64,000 nt of DNA from Pseudomonadota bacterium (GTDB lineage Bacteria > Pseudomonadota > Gammaproteobacteria > Steroidobacterales > Steroidobacteraceae): NCBI GenBank assembly GCA_016705325.1, contig JADIYJ010000027.1, positions 558,001 through 622,000 on the forward strand, in the 5' to 3' direction. Of this stretch, positions 1-7,037 are shown one piece after another. A program made the position numbers and the translations under genes. Numbering within the stretch: position 1 is the first letter of the stretch; each line of letters starts with the position of its first letter. Below the pieces are notes generated by a model, which saw nothing but the letters and a program-made list of their open reading frames with translations, did not search any database and had not been told where the DNA came from.

Positions 1-158
1 GCCGTGCGGTCGCGACCGACGATCGAGCCGAGCTCGGCCTGCGTCAGGCCCAGCTCTTTGCCGGCTTTCACCAGGGCGAACGCGAGGACCCCGGCGGCGC
101 TGAGGCTTGCGCCATCGGCGACGGCATGGCCAGCCAGGTTGGACGAATTGCGTTCCAT
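1..158 (-). CDS. Xre/MbcA/ParS-type antitoxin, N-terminal part (cut by window edge)
   Basis: The minus strand from the ATG at 158 reads MERNSSNLAGHAVADGAS and then a helix-turn-helix stretch (KELGLTQAELGSIVGRDRT) that runs off the window. This resembles the N-terminal HTH part of the MbcA/ParS/Xre antitoxin family, whose C-terminal domain binds a RES-type toxin. That C-terminal domain, and any toxin gene, would lie outside the window. The protein is probably a DNA-binding autorepressor in the cytoplasm. It lies downstream of yidC on the same strand, where many gammaproteobacteria carry mnmE. The family call rests on about 50 residues and is tentative. Confidence 0.6.
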   Translation of the reverse strand, partial: MERNSSNLAGHAVADGASLSAAGVLAFALVKAGKELGLTQAELGSIVGRDRT

Positions 159-239
159 GCACACATTCTAGGCTTATTTGATGCGTTTGCAACATCACTT
201 AGAATTGAAGCGGCGGTGACGTTGCTTGCGCCGTGCGAT

Positions 240-259
240 GTTTTCGGCGCGCCGAAAAC
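240..259. repeat. 20-bp perfect palindrome
   Basis: A 20-nt perfect palindrome (ttttcggcgc/gccgaaaa core) sits between the antitoxin start and the yidC 3' end. It has no loop, so it suits a protein-binding operator better than a terminator. It is about 80 bp upstream of the antitoxin start codon, so it could be an operator for that gene; this is inference. Confidence 0.5.
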
Positions 260-282
260 GAGCCCAGGCGCCGCCTGTCAGG

Positions 283-354
283 CGATCGATCCGGGGCCTT
301 TCCCCGAGCGCGTGTCTGCCTTTCCAAGCTCGGGGAAAGGCCCCGGATCGATCG
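283..354. repeat. Long inverted repeat downstream of yidC
   Basis: Two perfectly complementary 26-nt arms (283-308 and 329-354) flank a 20-nt loop. Part of the unit is repeated: 304-334 and 362-392 match over about 31 nt with one difference in the middle. The element lies just past the yidC stop, so the transcript would fold into a strong hairpin that could act as terminator or 3' stabiliser. There is no T-run. It looks like a repetitive extragenic palindrome; other genomic copies are expected but not visible here. Confidence 0.75.
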
Positions 355-399
355 TCTGCCACCGAGCGCCTGTCTGCCTTTCCAAGCTCGGGCAGCGGC

Positions 400-2103
400 T
401 CAAGCCGTCGAGCCGCTCTTCTTCGCCTCGGCCAGCACCACGCGGTTGATCTGCCACTGCTGCGCAATCGACAGCAGCGTGTTCGTGAGCCAGTACAGCA
501 CCAGGCCCGCCGGGAACCACGCCATCATCACGGTCATGATGACCGGCATGAAGGCGAACATCTTCGCCTGCATGGGATCGGGCGGCGCCGGGTTCAGCTT
601 GAACTGCGCGAACATGCCGAAGCCCATCAGGATCGGCAGGATGAAATACGGGTCCTTCGACGACAGGTCCTGGATCCAGCCGAAGAACGGCGCCTGGCGC
701 ATCTCGACGCTCTCGAGCAGCGCCCAGTAGAACGCGAGGAACACGGGGATCTGTATCAGGATCGGCAGGCAGCCCGCGACCGGGTTGATCTTCTCGCGCT
801 TGTACAGCTCCATCGTCTGCTTGGCGAGCTGCTCGCGGTCGTCCTTGTAGCGCTCCTGGATCGCCTTGATGCGCGGCGCGATGGCTCGCATCTTGGCCAT
901 CGAGCGGCCGCTCTTTTCCGTCAGCTTGTAGAACAGCAGCTTCAGCAGGACCGTCACGATGATGATCGTGACGCCCCAGTTCTGGACGTACTTGTGCACC
1001 CACTGCAGCAGGTGGAACAGCGGATTGGCGAGGATCGTGAGCTTGCCGTAGTCGACCGTGAGCTCCAGTTTCGGGCCGGTCAGCTTCAGCTGGTCCTGCA
1101 GCTTCGGACCGATGAACAGCTTCTCACTGAACGCGGCGCTGGCCCCCGCGGGTACGCTCTTGAGCGGACCACGGTAGCTGACCACCGAATGGTCGCCTTC
1201 ACGCTGCAGCGAGTAATCATAGGTCTCGGCCTTCGGCGGCACGGCGGCCGACACGAAGTGATGCTGCATCTCGGCCATCCAGCCACCGGCCGCGGCCTGG
1301 CGGAACGCTGCGTCGTCCTCGTCATCGACGCTGAGCTTCTGGTACTTCTTGCCGTCGTATACGGCGGGCCCGCGGAACGCATAGCTCTCGACGTCGAACA
1401 TCGAGCGCTTCTGCGAGTACACGTGCCGCGCGAACTGCACGTAGGAAGCGGCCTGCCAGTCCACACCCGATGCGTTCTTCACCTCGTACTGCACGTCGAT
1501 CGCGTATTGGCCCGGTTTGAAGACGTAGGTCTTCATCACGGTAACGCCCTGCCCGTCCGTCCACGTCAGCGGCACGCGCAGTTCCTGTGCGCCCGGCGCG
1601 AGACGGAATTCGCTGGCAGGCGCCGTGTAATGCGCGAGGTGCGTCGGTTCGGCGCGGCCGTCGGCCGCACGCAGTCCGCTGCGCACGACACTGAACCTCG
1701 TGTCGTCGGTGGAGAGCAGACGCACAGCGGGGCTGCCCGGTTGCTTGTCCTGCGGGTACTGCAGCAGGTCGGCGCGCAGCAGGTCGCCACCCTGCAGGCT
1801 GATGTCCATGTCCAGCACGTCGGTGACGACGCGAACACTGGGGGCAGTGGCTGCACTGCTCACCGGCGCCGGCGTGGCGGCGGCGGGCGCTGCCGCCGCC
1901 GGCACAGTCGCTGACGGCAGCTCAGGCAAGCTCGACGAGGCCGCGCCCGGCGCGGCGGGTGCCACGACGGGCGACGTCGCGCTCGATGCCGACGTCGCCG
2001 TGGTCGCGGCGGACTGCACACCGTAATCACGATCCCACTGGATGATGTTCATCCACGCGAGCAGCGCAAGGCCAATCCAGAGAAACAGACGCGGGTTATC
2101 CAT
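400..2103 (-). CDS. yidC: Membrane protein insertase YidC
   Basis: A 567-residue protein starting MDNPRLFLWIGLALL. It integrates proteins into the inner membrane, alone or with SecYEG. Residues about 5-22 form the N-terminal membrane anchor. A large periplasmic domain follows (about 60-340), then the conserved five-helix insertase core, with the Arg-containing segment KSGRSMAKM and the hallmark stretches NPVAGCLPILIQIP and WFPAGLVLYW. Length is usual for Gram-negative YidC. The ATG at 2103 is chosen because it matches the family N-terminus; the longer frame upstream overlaps yidD. It is the last gene of the rpmH-rnpA-yidD-yidC cluster and overlaps yidD by 8 nt. Confidence 0.97.
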   Translation of the reverse strand: MDNPRLFLWIGLALLAWMNIIQWDRDYGVQSAATTATSASSATSPVVAPAAPGAASSSLPELPSATVPAAAAPAAATPAPVSSAATAPSVRVVTDVLDMDISLQGGDLLRADLLQYPQDKQPGSPAVRLLSTDDTRFSVVRSGLRAADGRAEPTHLAHYTAPASEFRLAPGAQELRVPLTWTDGQGVTVMKTYVFKPGQYAIDVQYEVKNASGVDWQAASYVQFARHVYSQKRSMFDVESYAFRGPAVYDGKKYQKLSVDDEDDAAFRQAAAGGWMAEMQHHFVSAAVPPKAETYDYSLQREGDHSVVSYRGPLKSVPAGASAAFSEKLFIGPKLQDQLKLTGPKLELTVDYGKLTILANPLFHLLQWVHKYVQNWGVTIIIVTVLLKLLFYKLTEKSGRSMAKMRAIAPRIKAIQERYKDDREQLAKQTMELYKREKINPVAGCLPILIQIPVFLAFYWALLESVEMRQAPFFGWIQDLSSKDPYFILPILMGFGMFAQFKLNPAPPDPMQAKMFAFMPVIMTVMMAWFPAGLVLYWLTNTLLSIAQQWQINRVVLAEAKKSGSTA

Positions 2104-2356
2104 GGCTCGGTCGCTTGTCAGTGTGGTCGGACGGCGTGTGCGTGCATTCGGGCACGGGATCGTAGCCGCCGGGATTCCAGGGATGGCAGCGTCCGATGCG
2201 ACGCGCCGCGAGCCACGAGCCGCGCAGCGCCCCGTGACGTTGGATGGCGTCCTGCGCATAGCAGGAACACGTGGGATAAAAGCGGCAGTTCGGCCCGAGC
2301 AACGGGCTGATGAACCAGCGGTAGAACGTGATGAGGGCGATCAGCAGCGGGCGCAT
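2096..2356 (-). CDS. yidD: Membrane protein insertion efficiency factor YidD
   Basis: An 86-residue protein with the family signature: RWFISPLLGPNCRFYPTCS followed by a Cys-rich, basic segment ending in HPWNPGGYDPVP. YidD is a small membrane-associated helper of YidC-dependent insertion. The start overlaps the end of rnpA by 16 nt and the stop overlaps the yidC start by 8 nt, so the three are translationally coupled. The C-terminal tail after the conserved core is short and hydrophilic. Confidence 0.95.
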   Translation of the reverse strand: MRPLLIALITFYRWFISPLLGPNCRFYPTCSCYAQDAIQRHGALRGSWLAARRIGRCHPWNPGGYDPVPECTHTPSDHTDKRPSHG

Positions 2357-2733
2357 CGTCGCACGATCCTATCCCAGTGCGCTTGCAGGCTCGCGCGGAT
2401 CTCGGCGCTGCTGCTCGTGGTGGCGGCAGGTCGCGCGTTGACGACGACGTCCAGGGCCGGCAGTTCGTGCTGGCGGTCGCGGAACGATTCGCGCGCAAGG
2501 CGCTTGATGCGATTGCGCTTCACGGCATTGCCCGCGGCCTTGATGCCGACGGCGAGCCCGAGCCGGGCCCGGCCCGCTTCGTTCGGACGTGTGAGCACGA
2601 GGAACAGCGCATCGGAGGATCGCTGACCTTGCCGATGAACGGCGTCGAACTGCGGTTTGTCGGTCAGGCGGCTCGCGCGCGGAAAGCGTCGCGAGACAGG
2701 TGTGCAATCGTTACTGGTCGTGAGAACGGTCAG
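2341..2733 (-). CDS. rnpA: Ribonuclease P protein component (start uncertain)
   Basis: The protein subunit of RNase P, which assists tRNA 5' maturation. The conserved core FPRASRLTDKPQFDAV and the RNR box GNAVKRNRIKRLARESFR are clear. No ATG, GTG or TTG occurs in frame between rpmH and this core. The coordinate given uses a CTG at 2733 that overlaps the rpmH stop, but this is only a placeholder. An out-of-frame TTG at 2707 would give a normal N-terminus if one base had been gained or lost near 2700. So either a rare start codon is used or there is an indel. The end overlaps yidD. Confidence 0.85.
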   Translation of the reverse strand: MTVLTTSNDCTPVSRRFPRASRLTDKPQFDAVHRQGQRSSDALFLVLTRPNEAGRARLGLAVGIKAAGNAVKRNRIKRLARESFRDRQHELPALDVVVNARPAATTSSSAEIRASLQAHWDRIVRRCARC

Positions 2734-2864
2734 ACCGCAAGACGCTTGCGGCCCTTGGCGCGACGACGGGCGAGGACGAGACGACCGCCCTTGGTGGCCA
2801 TGCGCGCACGGAAGCCGTGGACTCGCTTGCGGTGCAGGTTGCTCGGGTTGAAAGTGCGCTTCAT
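2730..2864 (-). CDS. rpmH: 50S ribosomal protein L34
   Basis: A 44-residue, very basic protein reading MKRTFNPSNLHRKRVHGF with the usual RRRAKGRKRL end, typical of bacterial L34. It is a structural component of the large ribosomal subunit. It heads the minus-strand rpmH-rnpA-yidD-yidC cluster and diverges from dnaA, the classic origin-proximal arrangement. The 209-nt gap to dnaA should hold both promoters. Confidence 0.97.
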   Translation of the reverse strand: MKRTFNPSNLHRKRVHGFRARMATKGGRLVLARRRAKGRKRLAV

Positions 2865-3073
2865 CGTCGGCTCCGAAAGTGTCCTGGACAGGACCGGAAA
2901 ACAGGACCAGAAACAACAACATGCACTGGCCGTAAAAGGGCCGGGAAGAATACGCACGGACCCCGCCGGAGTCAACCTCAACCGAAGATATCCACAGGCC
3001 GGGAGCCGGTATACACTCGCCGCCCCTTCCCGCTCGCAAGCGCTCGCCGTCCCTGAGAAAGGCCCGTCGGTTC

Positions 3074-4480
3074 GTGCAGATTTCGCTCTGGCATCAATGC
3101 CTCCGCCGGCTCGAAGCGGAGCTCCCGGAACAGGCGTTCAACACCTGGATCCGTCCGCTGCAGGCCGTCGAGGACGGTGACCGGCTGCGATTACTGGCGC
3201 CCAACCGGTACGTCGTCGACTGGGTCAATCAGAACTGCACCGCGCGCATCAGCGAGCTCGTCGACGAGCTGGTTCCGTCACCAGTCCCACAAGTGGTCGT
3301 GGAAATCGGGTCGAGGCGCCAGCCGCCCCCCACTCCAGCCCAGATGACGGAGGGTATCGGCCTGCCGGTGCCACCGCGGCCCGCCGCACGGCCCACGAGC
3401 CAGCCGGAGCAGCAGCCTGGACTCGCCCCCCGCCGCACCATTGACCCGCTGCCCCAGTTCGGTGGCCGGCTGAATGCCGAGTTCACGTTTGCGAATTTCG
3501 TCGAGGGCAAGAGCAACCAGCTGGCGCGTGCAGCCGCGGTCCAGGTCGCCGAAAACCCGGGACGGGCCTACAACCCGCTGTTCATCTACGGCGGCGTCGG
3601 CCTCGGCAAGACCCACCTGATGCACGCCATCGGTAACCAGATCCGCGCGCGCAACAAGGATGCGAAGGTCGCCTACGTGCACTCCGAGCGCTTCGTCGGC
3701 GACATGGTCCGCGCGCTGCAGCACAACACGATCAACGAGTTCAAGCAGGCGTACCGCACGCTCGATGCGCTGCTGATCGACGACATCCAGTTCTTCGCCG
3801 GCAAGGATCGCTCGCAGGAAGAGTTCTTCCATACCTTCAACACGCTGCTGGAAGGGCAGCAGCAGGTGATCCTCACCTGCGACCGCTATCCGAAGGAAGT
3901 CGAAGGCCTCGAGGAGCGCCTCAAGTCGCGCTTCGGCTGGGGCCTCACGGTGGCGATTGAGCCGCCCGAGCTCGAAACCTGCGTCGCGATCCTGATGAGC
4001 AAGTCGGCCGCCAGCGGCGTCGAGCTGCCGGAGGAGGTCGCGTTCTTCGTCGCCAAGCGCATCCGCTCGAACGTGCGCGAACTCGAGGGCGCCATGCGCC
4101 GCGTGATCGCCAACTCGCAATTCACGGGTCGGCCGATCACGCTGGATTTTGCCAAGGAAGCGCTCAAGGATCTGCTCGCGCTGCAGGAACGGCTGGTCAC
4201 GATCGAGAACATCCAGAAGACGGTGGCGGAGTACTACAAGATCCGCGTGGCCGACCTGCTGTCACGCCGGCGCAGCCGCTCGATCACGCGGCCGCGGCAG
4301 ATGGCGATGGCGCTGTCGAAGGAACTCACCAATCACAGCCTGCCGGAAATCGGCGACGCATTCGGCGGCCGTGACCACACGACGGTGCTGCATGCGTGCC
4401 GCGTCATGAAAGAACTGCGAACCTCGCAGCAGCGGCTCAACGAGGACTATTCAAACCTGTTGAGAACGCTGGCGGGATGA
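3074..4480 (+). CDS. dnaA: Chromosomal replication initiator DnaA
   Basis: A 468-residue initiator ATPase that binds DnaA boxes and opens oriC. Domain I (about 1-80) begins MQISLWHQCLRRLEAELPEQ. A Pro/Gln-rich linker follows, then the AAA+ domain with Walker A GGVGLGKTH (about 173-181) and Walker B LLIDDIQF (about 233). The C-terminal DNA-binding domain carries the signature GGRDHTTVLHACR (about 431). The start is a GTG at 3074, set by the family N-terminus. A DnaA-box-like tatccaca lies at 2989-2996 in the upstream gap, which could allow autoregulation. Confidence 0.98.
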   Translation: MQISLWHQCLRRLEAELPEQAFNTWIRPLQAVEDGDRLRLLAPNRYVVDWVNQNCTARISELVDELVPSPVPQVVVEIGSRRQPPPTPAQMTEGIGLPVPPRPAARPTSQPEQQPGLAPRRTIDPLPQFGGRLNAEFTFANFVEGKSNQLARAAAVQVAENPGRAYNPLFIYGGVGLGKTHLMHAIGNQIRARNKDAKVAYVHSERFVGDMVRALQHNTINEFKQAYRTLDALLIDDIQFFAGKDRSQEEFFHTFNTLLEGQQQVILTCDRYPKEVEGLEERLKSRFGWGLTVAIEPPELETCVAILMSKSAASGVELPEEVAFFVAKRIRSNVRELEGAMRRVIANSQFTGRPITLDFAKEALKDLLALQERLVTIENIQKTVAEYYKIRVADLLSRRRSRSITRPRQMAMALSKELTNHSLPEIGDAFGGRDHTTVLHACRVMKELRTSQQRLNEDYSNLLRTLAG

Positions 4481-4688
4481 CATGATTAAGCTGTGGATGA
4501 AAGCGGAGCTCGAGTACTCCACATTTCATCCACAGGCTGCGGACAGGGCTTGCGGGCGTTGTGAGGGGTGCTGGCCCTGTCTGCAAACCTGCGCTGCCAT
4601 TGGGGAAACTGAGGTTTTGCACAGACATGCGCTGTGCTAAAAGTCATAACAATAGATCTCTTATATAAAGACTCCGGAACTATAGAAG
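4481..4688. other. Candidate replication origin (oriC) between dnaA and dnaN
   Basis: Two DnaA-box-like 9-mers, tgtggatga (4492-4500) and tcatccaca (4526-4534), are each one mismatch from the consensus. They form the arms of a perfect 12-nt inverted repeat (4491-4502 and 4524-4535). An AT-rich stretch at about 4637-4688, just before dnaN, is the obvious place for duplex unwinding. The dnaA-dnaN gap is a usual origin site in related bacteria. Few boxes are visible, so the rpmH-dnaA gap may contribute or be the real origin. Confidence 0.5.
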
Positions 4689-5789
4689 ATGAAGATCATC
4701 GCGAAGCGCGAAGCGATCCTGAGCCCGCTGCAGGCCGTCATCGGTGTCGTCGAGCGCAAGCAGACGATGCCGATCCTGGCGAACGTGCTGGTAGCCGCCA
4801 AAGGCGGCAAGCTCTCGATCACGGCCACGGATCTCGAAGTCGAGCTCGTAGCCACGTCCGAGGTGGACGTGCAGCGCGGCGGTGAGATCACGATCCCTGG
4901 ACGGAAGCTGCTCGACATCTGTCGCGCGTTGCCGGAGGGCACTGAGATCACGCTCACGCAGGAAGGCGAGCGGATGCTGGTGCGTGCGCGCAAGAGCCGC
5001 TTCACGCTCACCACGCTGCCGGCGGCAGAGTTCCCCACGGTGGAGGAGATCAACGCGGAGCAGACCCTGCAGCTGCCGCAGAAGGACTTCAAGCGGCTGC
5101 TCGACAAGACCCACTTCTCGATGGCGCAGCAGGACGTCCGTTACTACCTCAATGGCCTTCTGCTTGAAACGTCGGCAAAAATGCTGCGAGCCATAGCGAC
5201 TGACGGCCATCGGTTGGCATTGTGCGAGGTTGAGCTGGCCAATGGCGGAAAAGCGGGCCAACAGGTCATCGTGCCGCGCAAAGGCGTGCTCGAATTACAG
5301 CGAATCCTCGGCAATGAAGATCAGTTGCTCGAAGTTTCGATCGGATCCAATCATCTTCGCGTCCAGATCGGCGAAATTCGCTTCACTTCGAAGCTGATTG
5401 ATGGCCGTTTCCCCGAATATAGCCGGGTGATTCCCGCCACGCCACCCAAGACGATCGGCGCAGTTCGCGACGATTTGCGCCAGGCGCTGCAGCGTGCAGC
5501 GATCCTGTCGAACGAGAAATATCGCGGCATCCGGTTCGCGCTCAAGCCGAACGCGCTGATGATCCAGGCGCACAACCCGGAGCAGGAAGAGGCCGAGGAA
5601 GAGGTCGAAGTGACCTATGACGGCGAAGAGCTGGAGATTGGCTTTAACGTCAATTACCTGCTGGATGCGTTGGCGGCCGTGGACGGCGCAGACGTCCAGG
5701 TGGGTCTGACCGATGGCAACAGCAGCTGCCTGATCCGGGCGACGCAGGACGGGTCGGCGCGCTACGTTGTCATGCCGATGCGGCTCTGA
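4689..5789 (+). CDS. dnaN: DNA polymerase III beta sliding clamp
   Basis: A 366-residue clamp subunit starting MKIIAKREAILSPLQAV and ending in the conserved YVVMPMRL. Three repeated clamp folds of about 120 residues each are expected, and the length matches the family. The homodimer encircles DNA and tethers polymerase III. It follows dnaA after the candidate origin. The ribosome-binding site is weak (gaag just before ATG). Base composition between about 5160 and 5440 is visibly lower in GC than the rest of the gene. Confidence 0.98.
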   Translation: MKIIAKREAILSPLQAVIGVVERKQTMPILANVLVAAKGGKLSITATDLEVELVATSEVDVQRGGEITIPGRKLLDICRALPEGTEITLTQEGERMLVRARKSRFTLTTLPAAEFPTVEEINAEQTLQLPQKDFKRLLDKTHFSMAQQDVRYYLNGLLLETSAKMLRAIATDGHRLALCEVELANGGKAGQQVIVPRKGVLELQRILGNEDQLLEVSIGSNHLRVQIGEIRFTSKLIDGRFPEYSRVIPATPPKTIGAVRDDLRQALQRAAILSNEKYRGIRFALKPNALMIQAHNPEQEEAEEEVEVTYDGEELEIGFNVNYLLDALAAVDGADVQVGLTDGNSSCLIRATQDGSARYVVMPMRL

Positions 5790-5843
5790 GCAGCGGAGGG
5801 CGGACGCTCGCCTGTCTCCGCTCAGCCCCGCAGTCTCCACGTT

Positions 5844-5859
5844 GGTTCCACGTGGAACA
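5844..5859. promoter_or_regulatory. parS-like centromere site 1
   Basis: The 16-mer ggttccacgtggaaca contains a perfect 14-nt palindrome and matches the bacterial parS consensus for ParB binding. It sits in the dnaN-recF gap inside a larger imperfect palindrome (ccacgtt ... aacgtgg, 5837-5865). parA and parB are not in the window. Confidence 0.8.
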
Positions 5860-5902
5860 ACGTGGTTGAGCTGGCGCCATGAAGTCTCGACGTCCCCTGG
5901 CC

Positions 5903-5918
5903 TGTTCCACGTGAAACA
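5903..5918. promoter_or_regulatory. parS-like centromere site 2
   Basis: The 16-mer tgttccacgtgaaaca equals the well-known parS sequence for chromosomal ParB. It lies 59 bp after site 1 and 18 bp before the recF start codon, so ParB bound here could also affect recF transcription. Confidence 0.85.
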
Positions 5919-5935
5919 TCCGCAGGCCTGACACG

Positions 5936-7009
5936 ATGAGCTTGCGCCGACTCGAAGTCCGCGACTTTCGCTGCATCGCGGCGACCGATCTCGAATTCGA
6001 TGGCCGCTGCAATCTAATCAGCGGCGCGAATGCCACGGGCAAGACCAGCCTGCTCGAGGCGATCTTCTTTCTCGGTCGCGGTCGTTCATTCCGCACCGCC
6101 CGCAACGAAACCTTGATTCGTAAAGGCGCCGAGGAGTTGCTGCTCACCGGACGATTCGAAGCGGGCGAGAGCATCCGTCCGGTTGGTGTTCGTTACAGCC
6201 GCGAAGGATTCGAGGCGCGGGCCGGTGGCAACCGGATCGGCAGCCTGGCTGAGCTGGCAAGCATCCTGCCGGTCCAGGCCATCGACCCCGAGGTTCACCG
6301 GCTGGTGGAGGATGGCCCGCAGGAGCGTCGGCGTTACCTGGACTGGGGAGTGTTCCACGTGGAACCACGGTTCGTGGAACAGTGGCGCCGTTACCAACGG
6401 GCGCTCAAACAGCGCAATGCCGCGCTCAGGGCTGAAGCGCCGGAACAGGTGGTCCGGGCCTGGGATCCGGAGCTGTTGGAGTCTGGCCGCTCGCTGGCGG
6501 CTTCCCGTCGGGAGTACTTTGCGCAACTGGTGCCCCATGTCGCGACGGTCGGCGAACGCCTGCTGGGCACGAGCATCGAACTGTCGCTCAGCGACGGATG
6601 GCTGGCCGGAACAGAGCTGCAGGAGGCAATCGAGCATTCCTGGCCCAGGGACCGGGAGCGGGGGACGACGCACGTTGGACCGCATCGGGCGGACCTCTCG
6701 ATCCGGGTTGGCGGCGACCTGGCCAAGCATCGCGTCTCGCGTGGCCAGCAGAAACTGACGGCCTCGGCGATGCTCCTGGGGCAGCTGCTGTGTGACCACG
6801 CCCTAGGGAGTCCTACCGCTGCATTACTTGTGGATGATCCGGCCGCAGAGTTGGACGAGGCCAACCTGGAGCGGCTGATTTCAATGGTGCTGGAACTGCC
6901 AGGGCAGCTGTTCGTGTCGGCCCTGGACCCCGGCATGGCGGCCTTTCAACGGCTTCCCGCGGCACGAAGGTTTCACGTGGAACACGGCAAAATCACCCCT
7001 CTGCTATAA
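5936..7009 (+). CDS. recF: DNA replication and repair protein RecF
   Basis: A 357-residue SMC-like ATPase that helps load RecA at gaps with RecO and RecR. It shows Walker A GANATGKTS (about 28-36), the signature-like VSRGQQKL and the Walker B region LLVDDPAAELD. Length is normal. Two parS-like sites lie inside its coding sequence (6351-6366 and 6969-6984), where they encode the two FHVE tetrapeptides. It is the third gene of the dnaA-dnaN-recF-gyrB series. Confidence 0.97.
   Translation: MSLRRLEVRDFRCIAATDLEFDGRCNLISGANATGKTSLLEAIFFLGRGRSFRTARNETLIRKGAEELLLTGRFEAGESIRPVGVRYSREGFEARAGGNRIGSLAELASILPVQAIDPEVHRLVEDGPQERRRYLDWGVFHVEPRFVEQWRRYQRALKQRNAALRAEAPEQVVRAWDPELLESGRSLAASRREYFAQLVPHVATVGERLLGTSIELSLSDGWLAGTELQEAIEHSWPRDRERGTTHVGPHRADLSIRVGGDLAKHRVSRGQQKLTASAMLLGQLLCDHALGSPTAALLVDDPAAELDEANLERLISMVLELPGQLFVSALDPGMAAFQRLPAARRFHVEHGKITPLL
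6351..6366. promoter_or_regulatory. parS-like centromere site 3 (inside recF)
   Basis: The 16-mer tgttccacgtggaacc carries the 14-nt parS palindrome inside recF. A partial half-site (ttcgtggaaca) follows at 6371-6381. The encoded peptide is VFHVEP. Confidence 0.8.
6969..6984. promoter_or_regulatory. parS-like centromere site 4 (inside recF 3' end)
   Basis: The 16-mer ggtttcacgtggaaca near the recF 3' end matches parS with one asymmetric position. It encodes RFHVEH. Confidence 0.75.
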
Positions 7010-7037
7010 TTTCGCGTTCCTCTGAACCGGGTATCCC

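Noticed and set aside
226..1914. Long plus-strand open frame over yidC
   Set aside because: It is antisense to an unmistakable yidC, is rich in Arg/His/Gln typical of high-GC shadow frames, and has no family motif.
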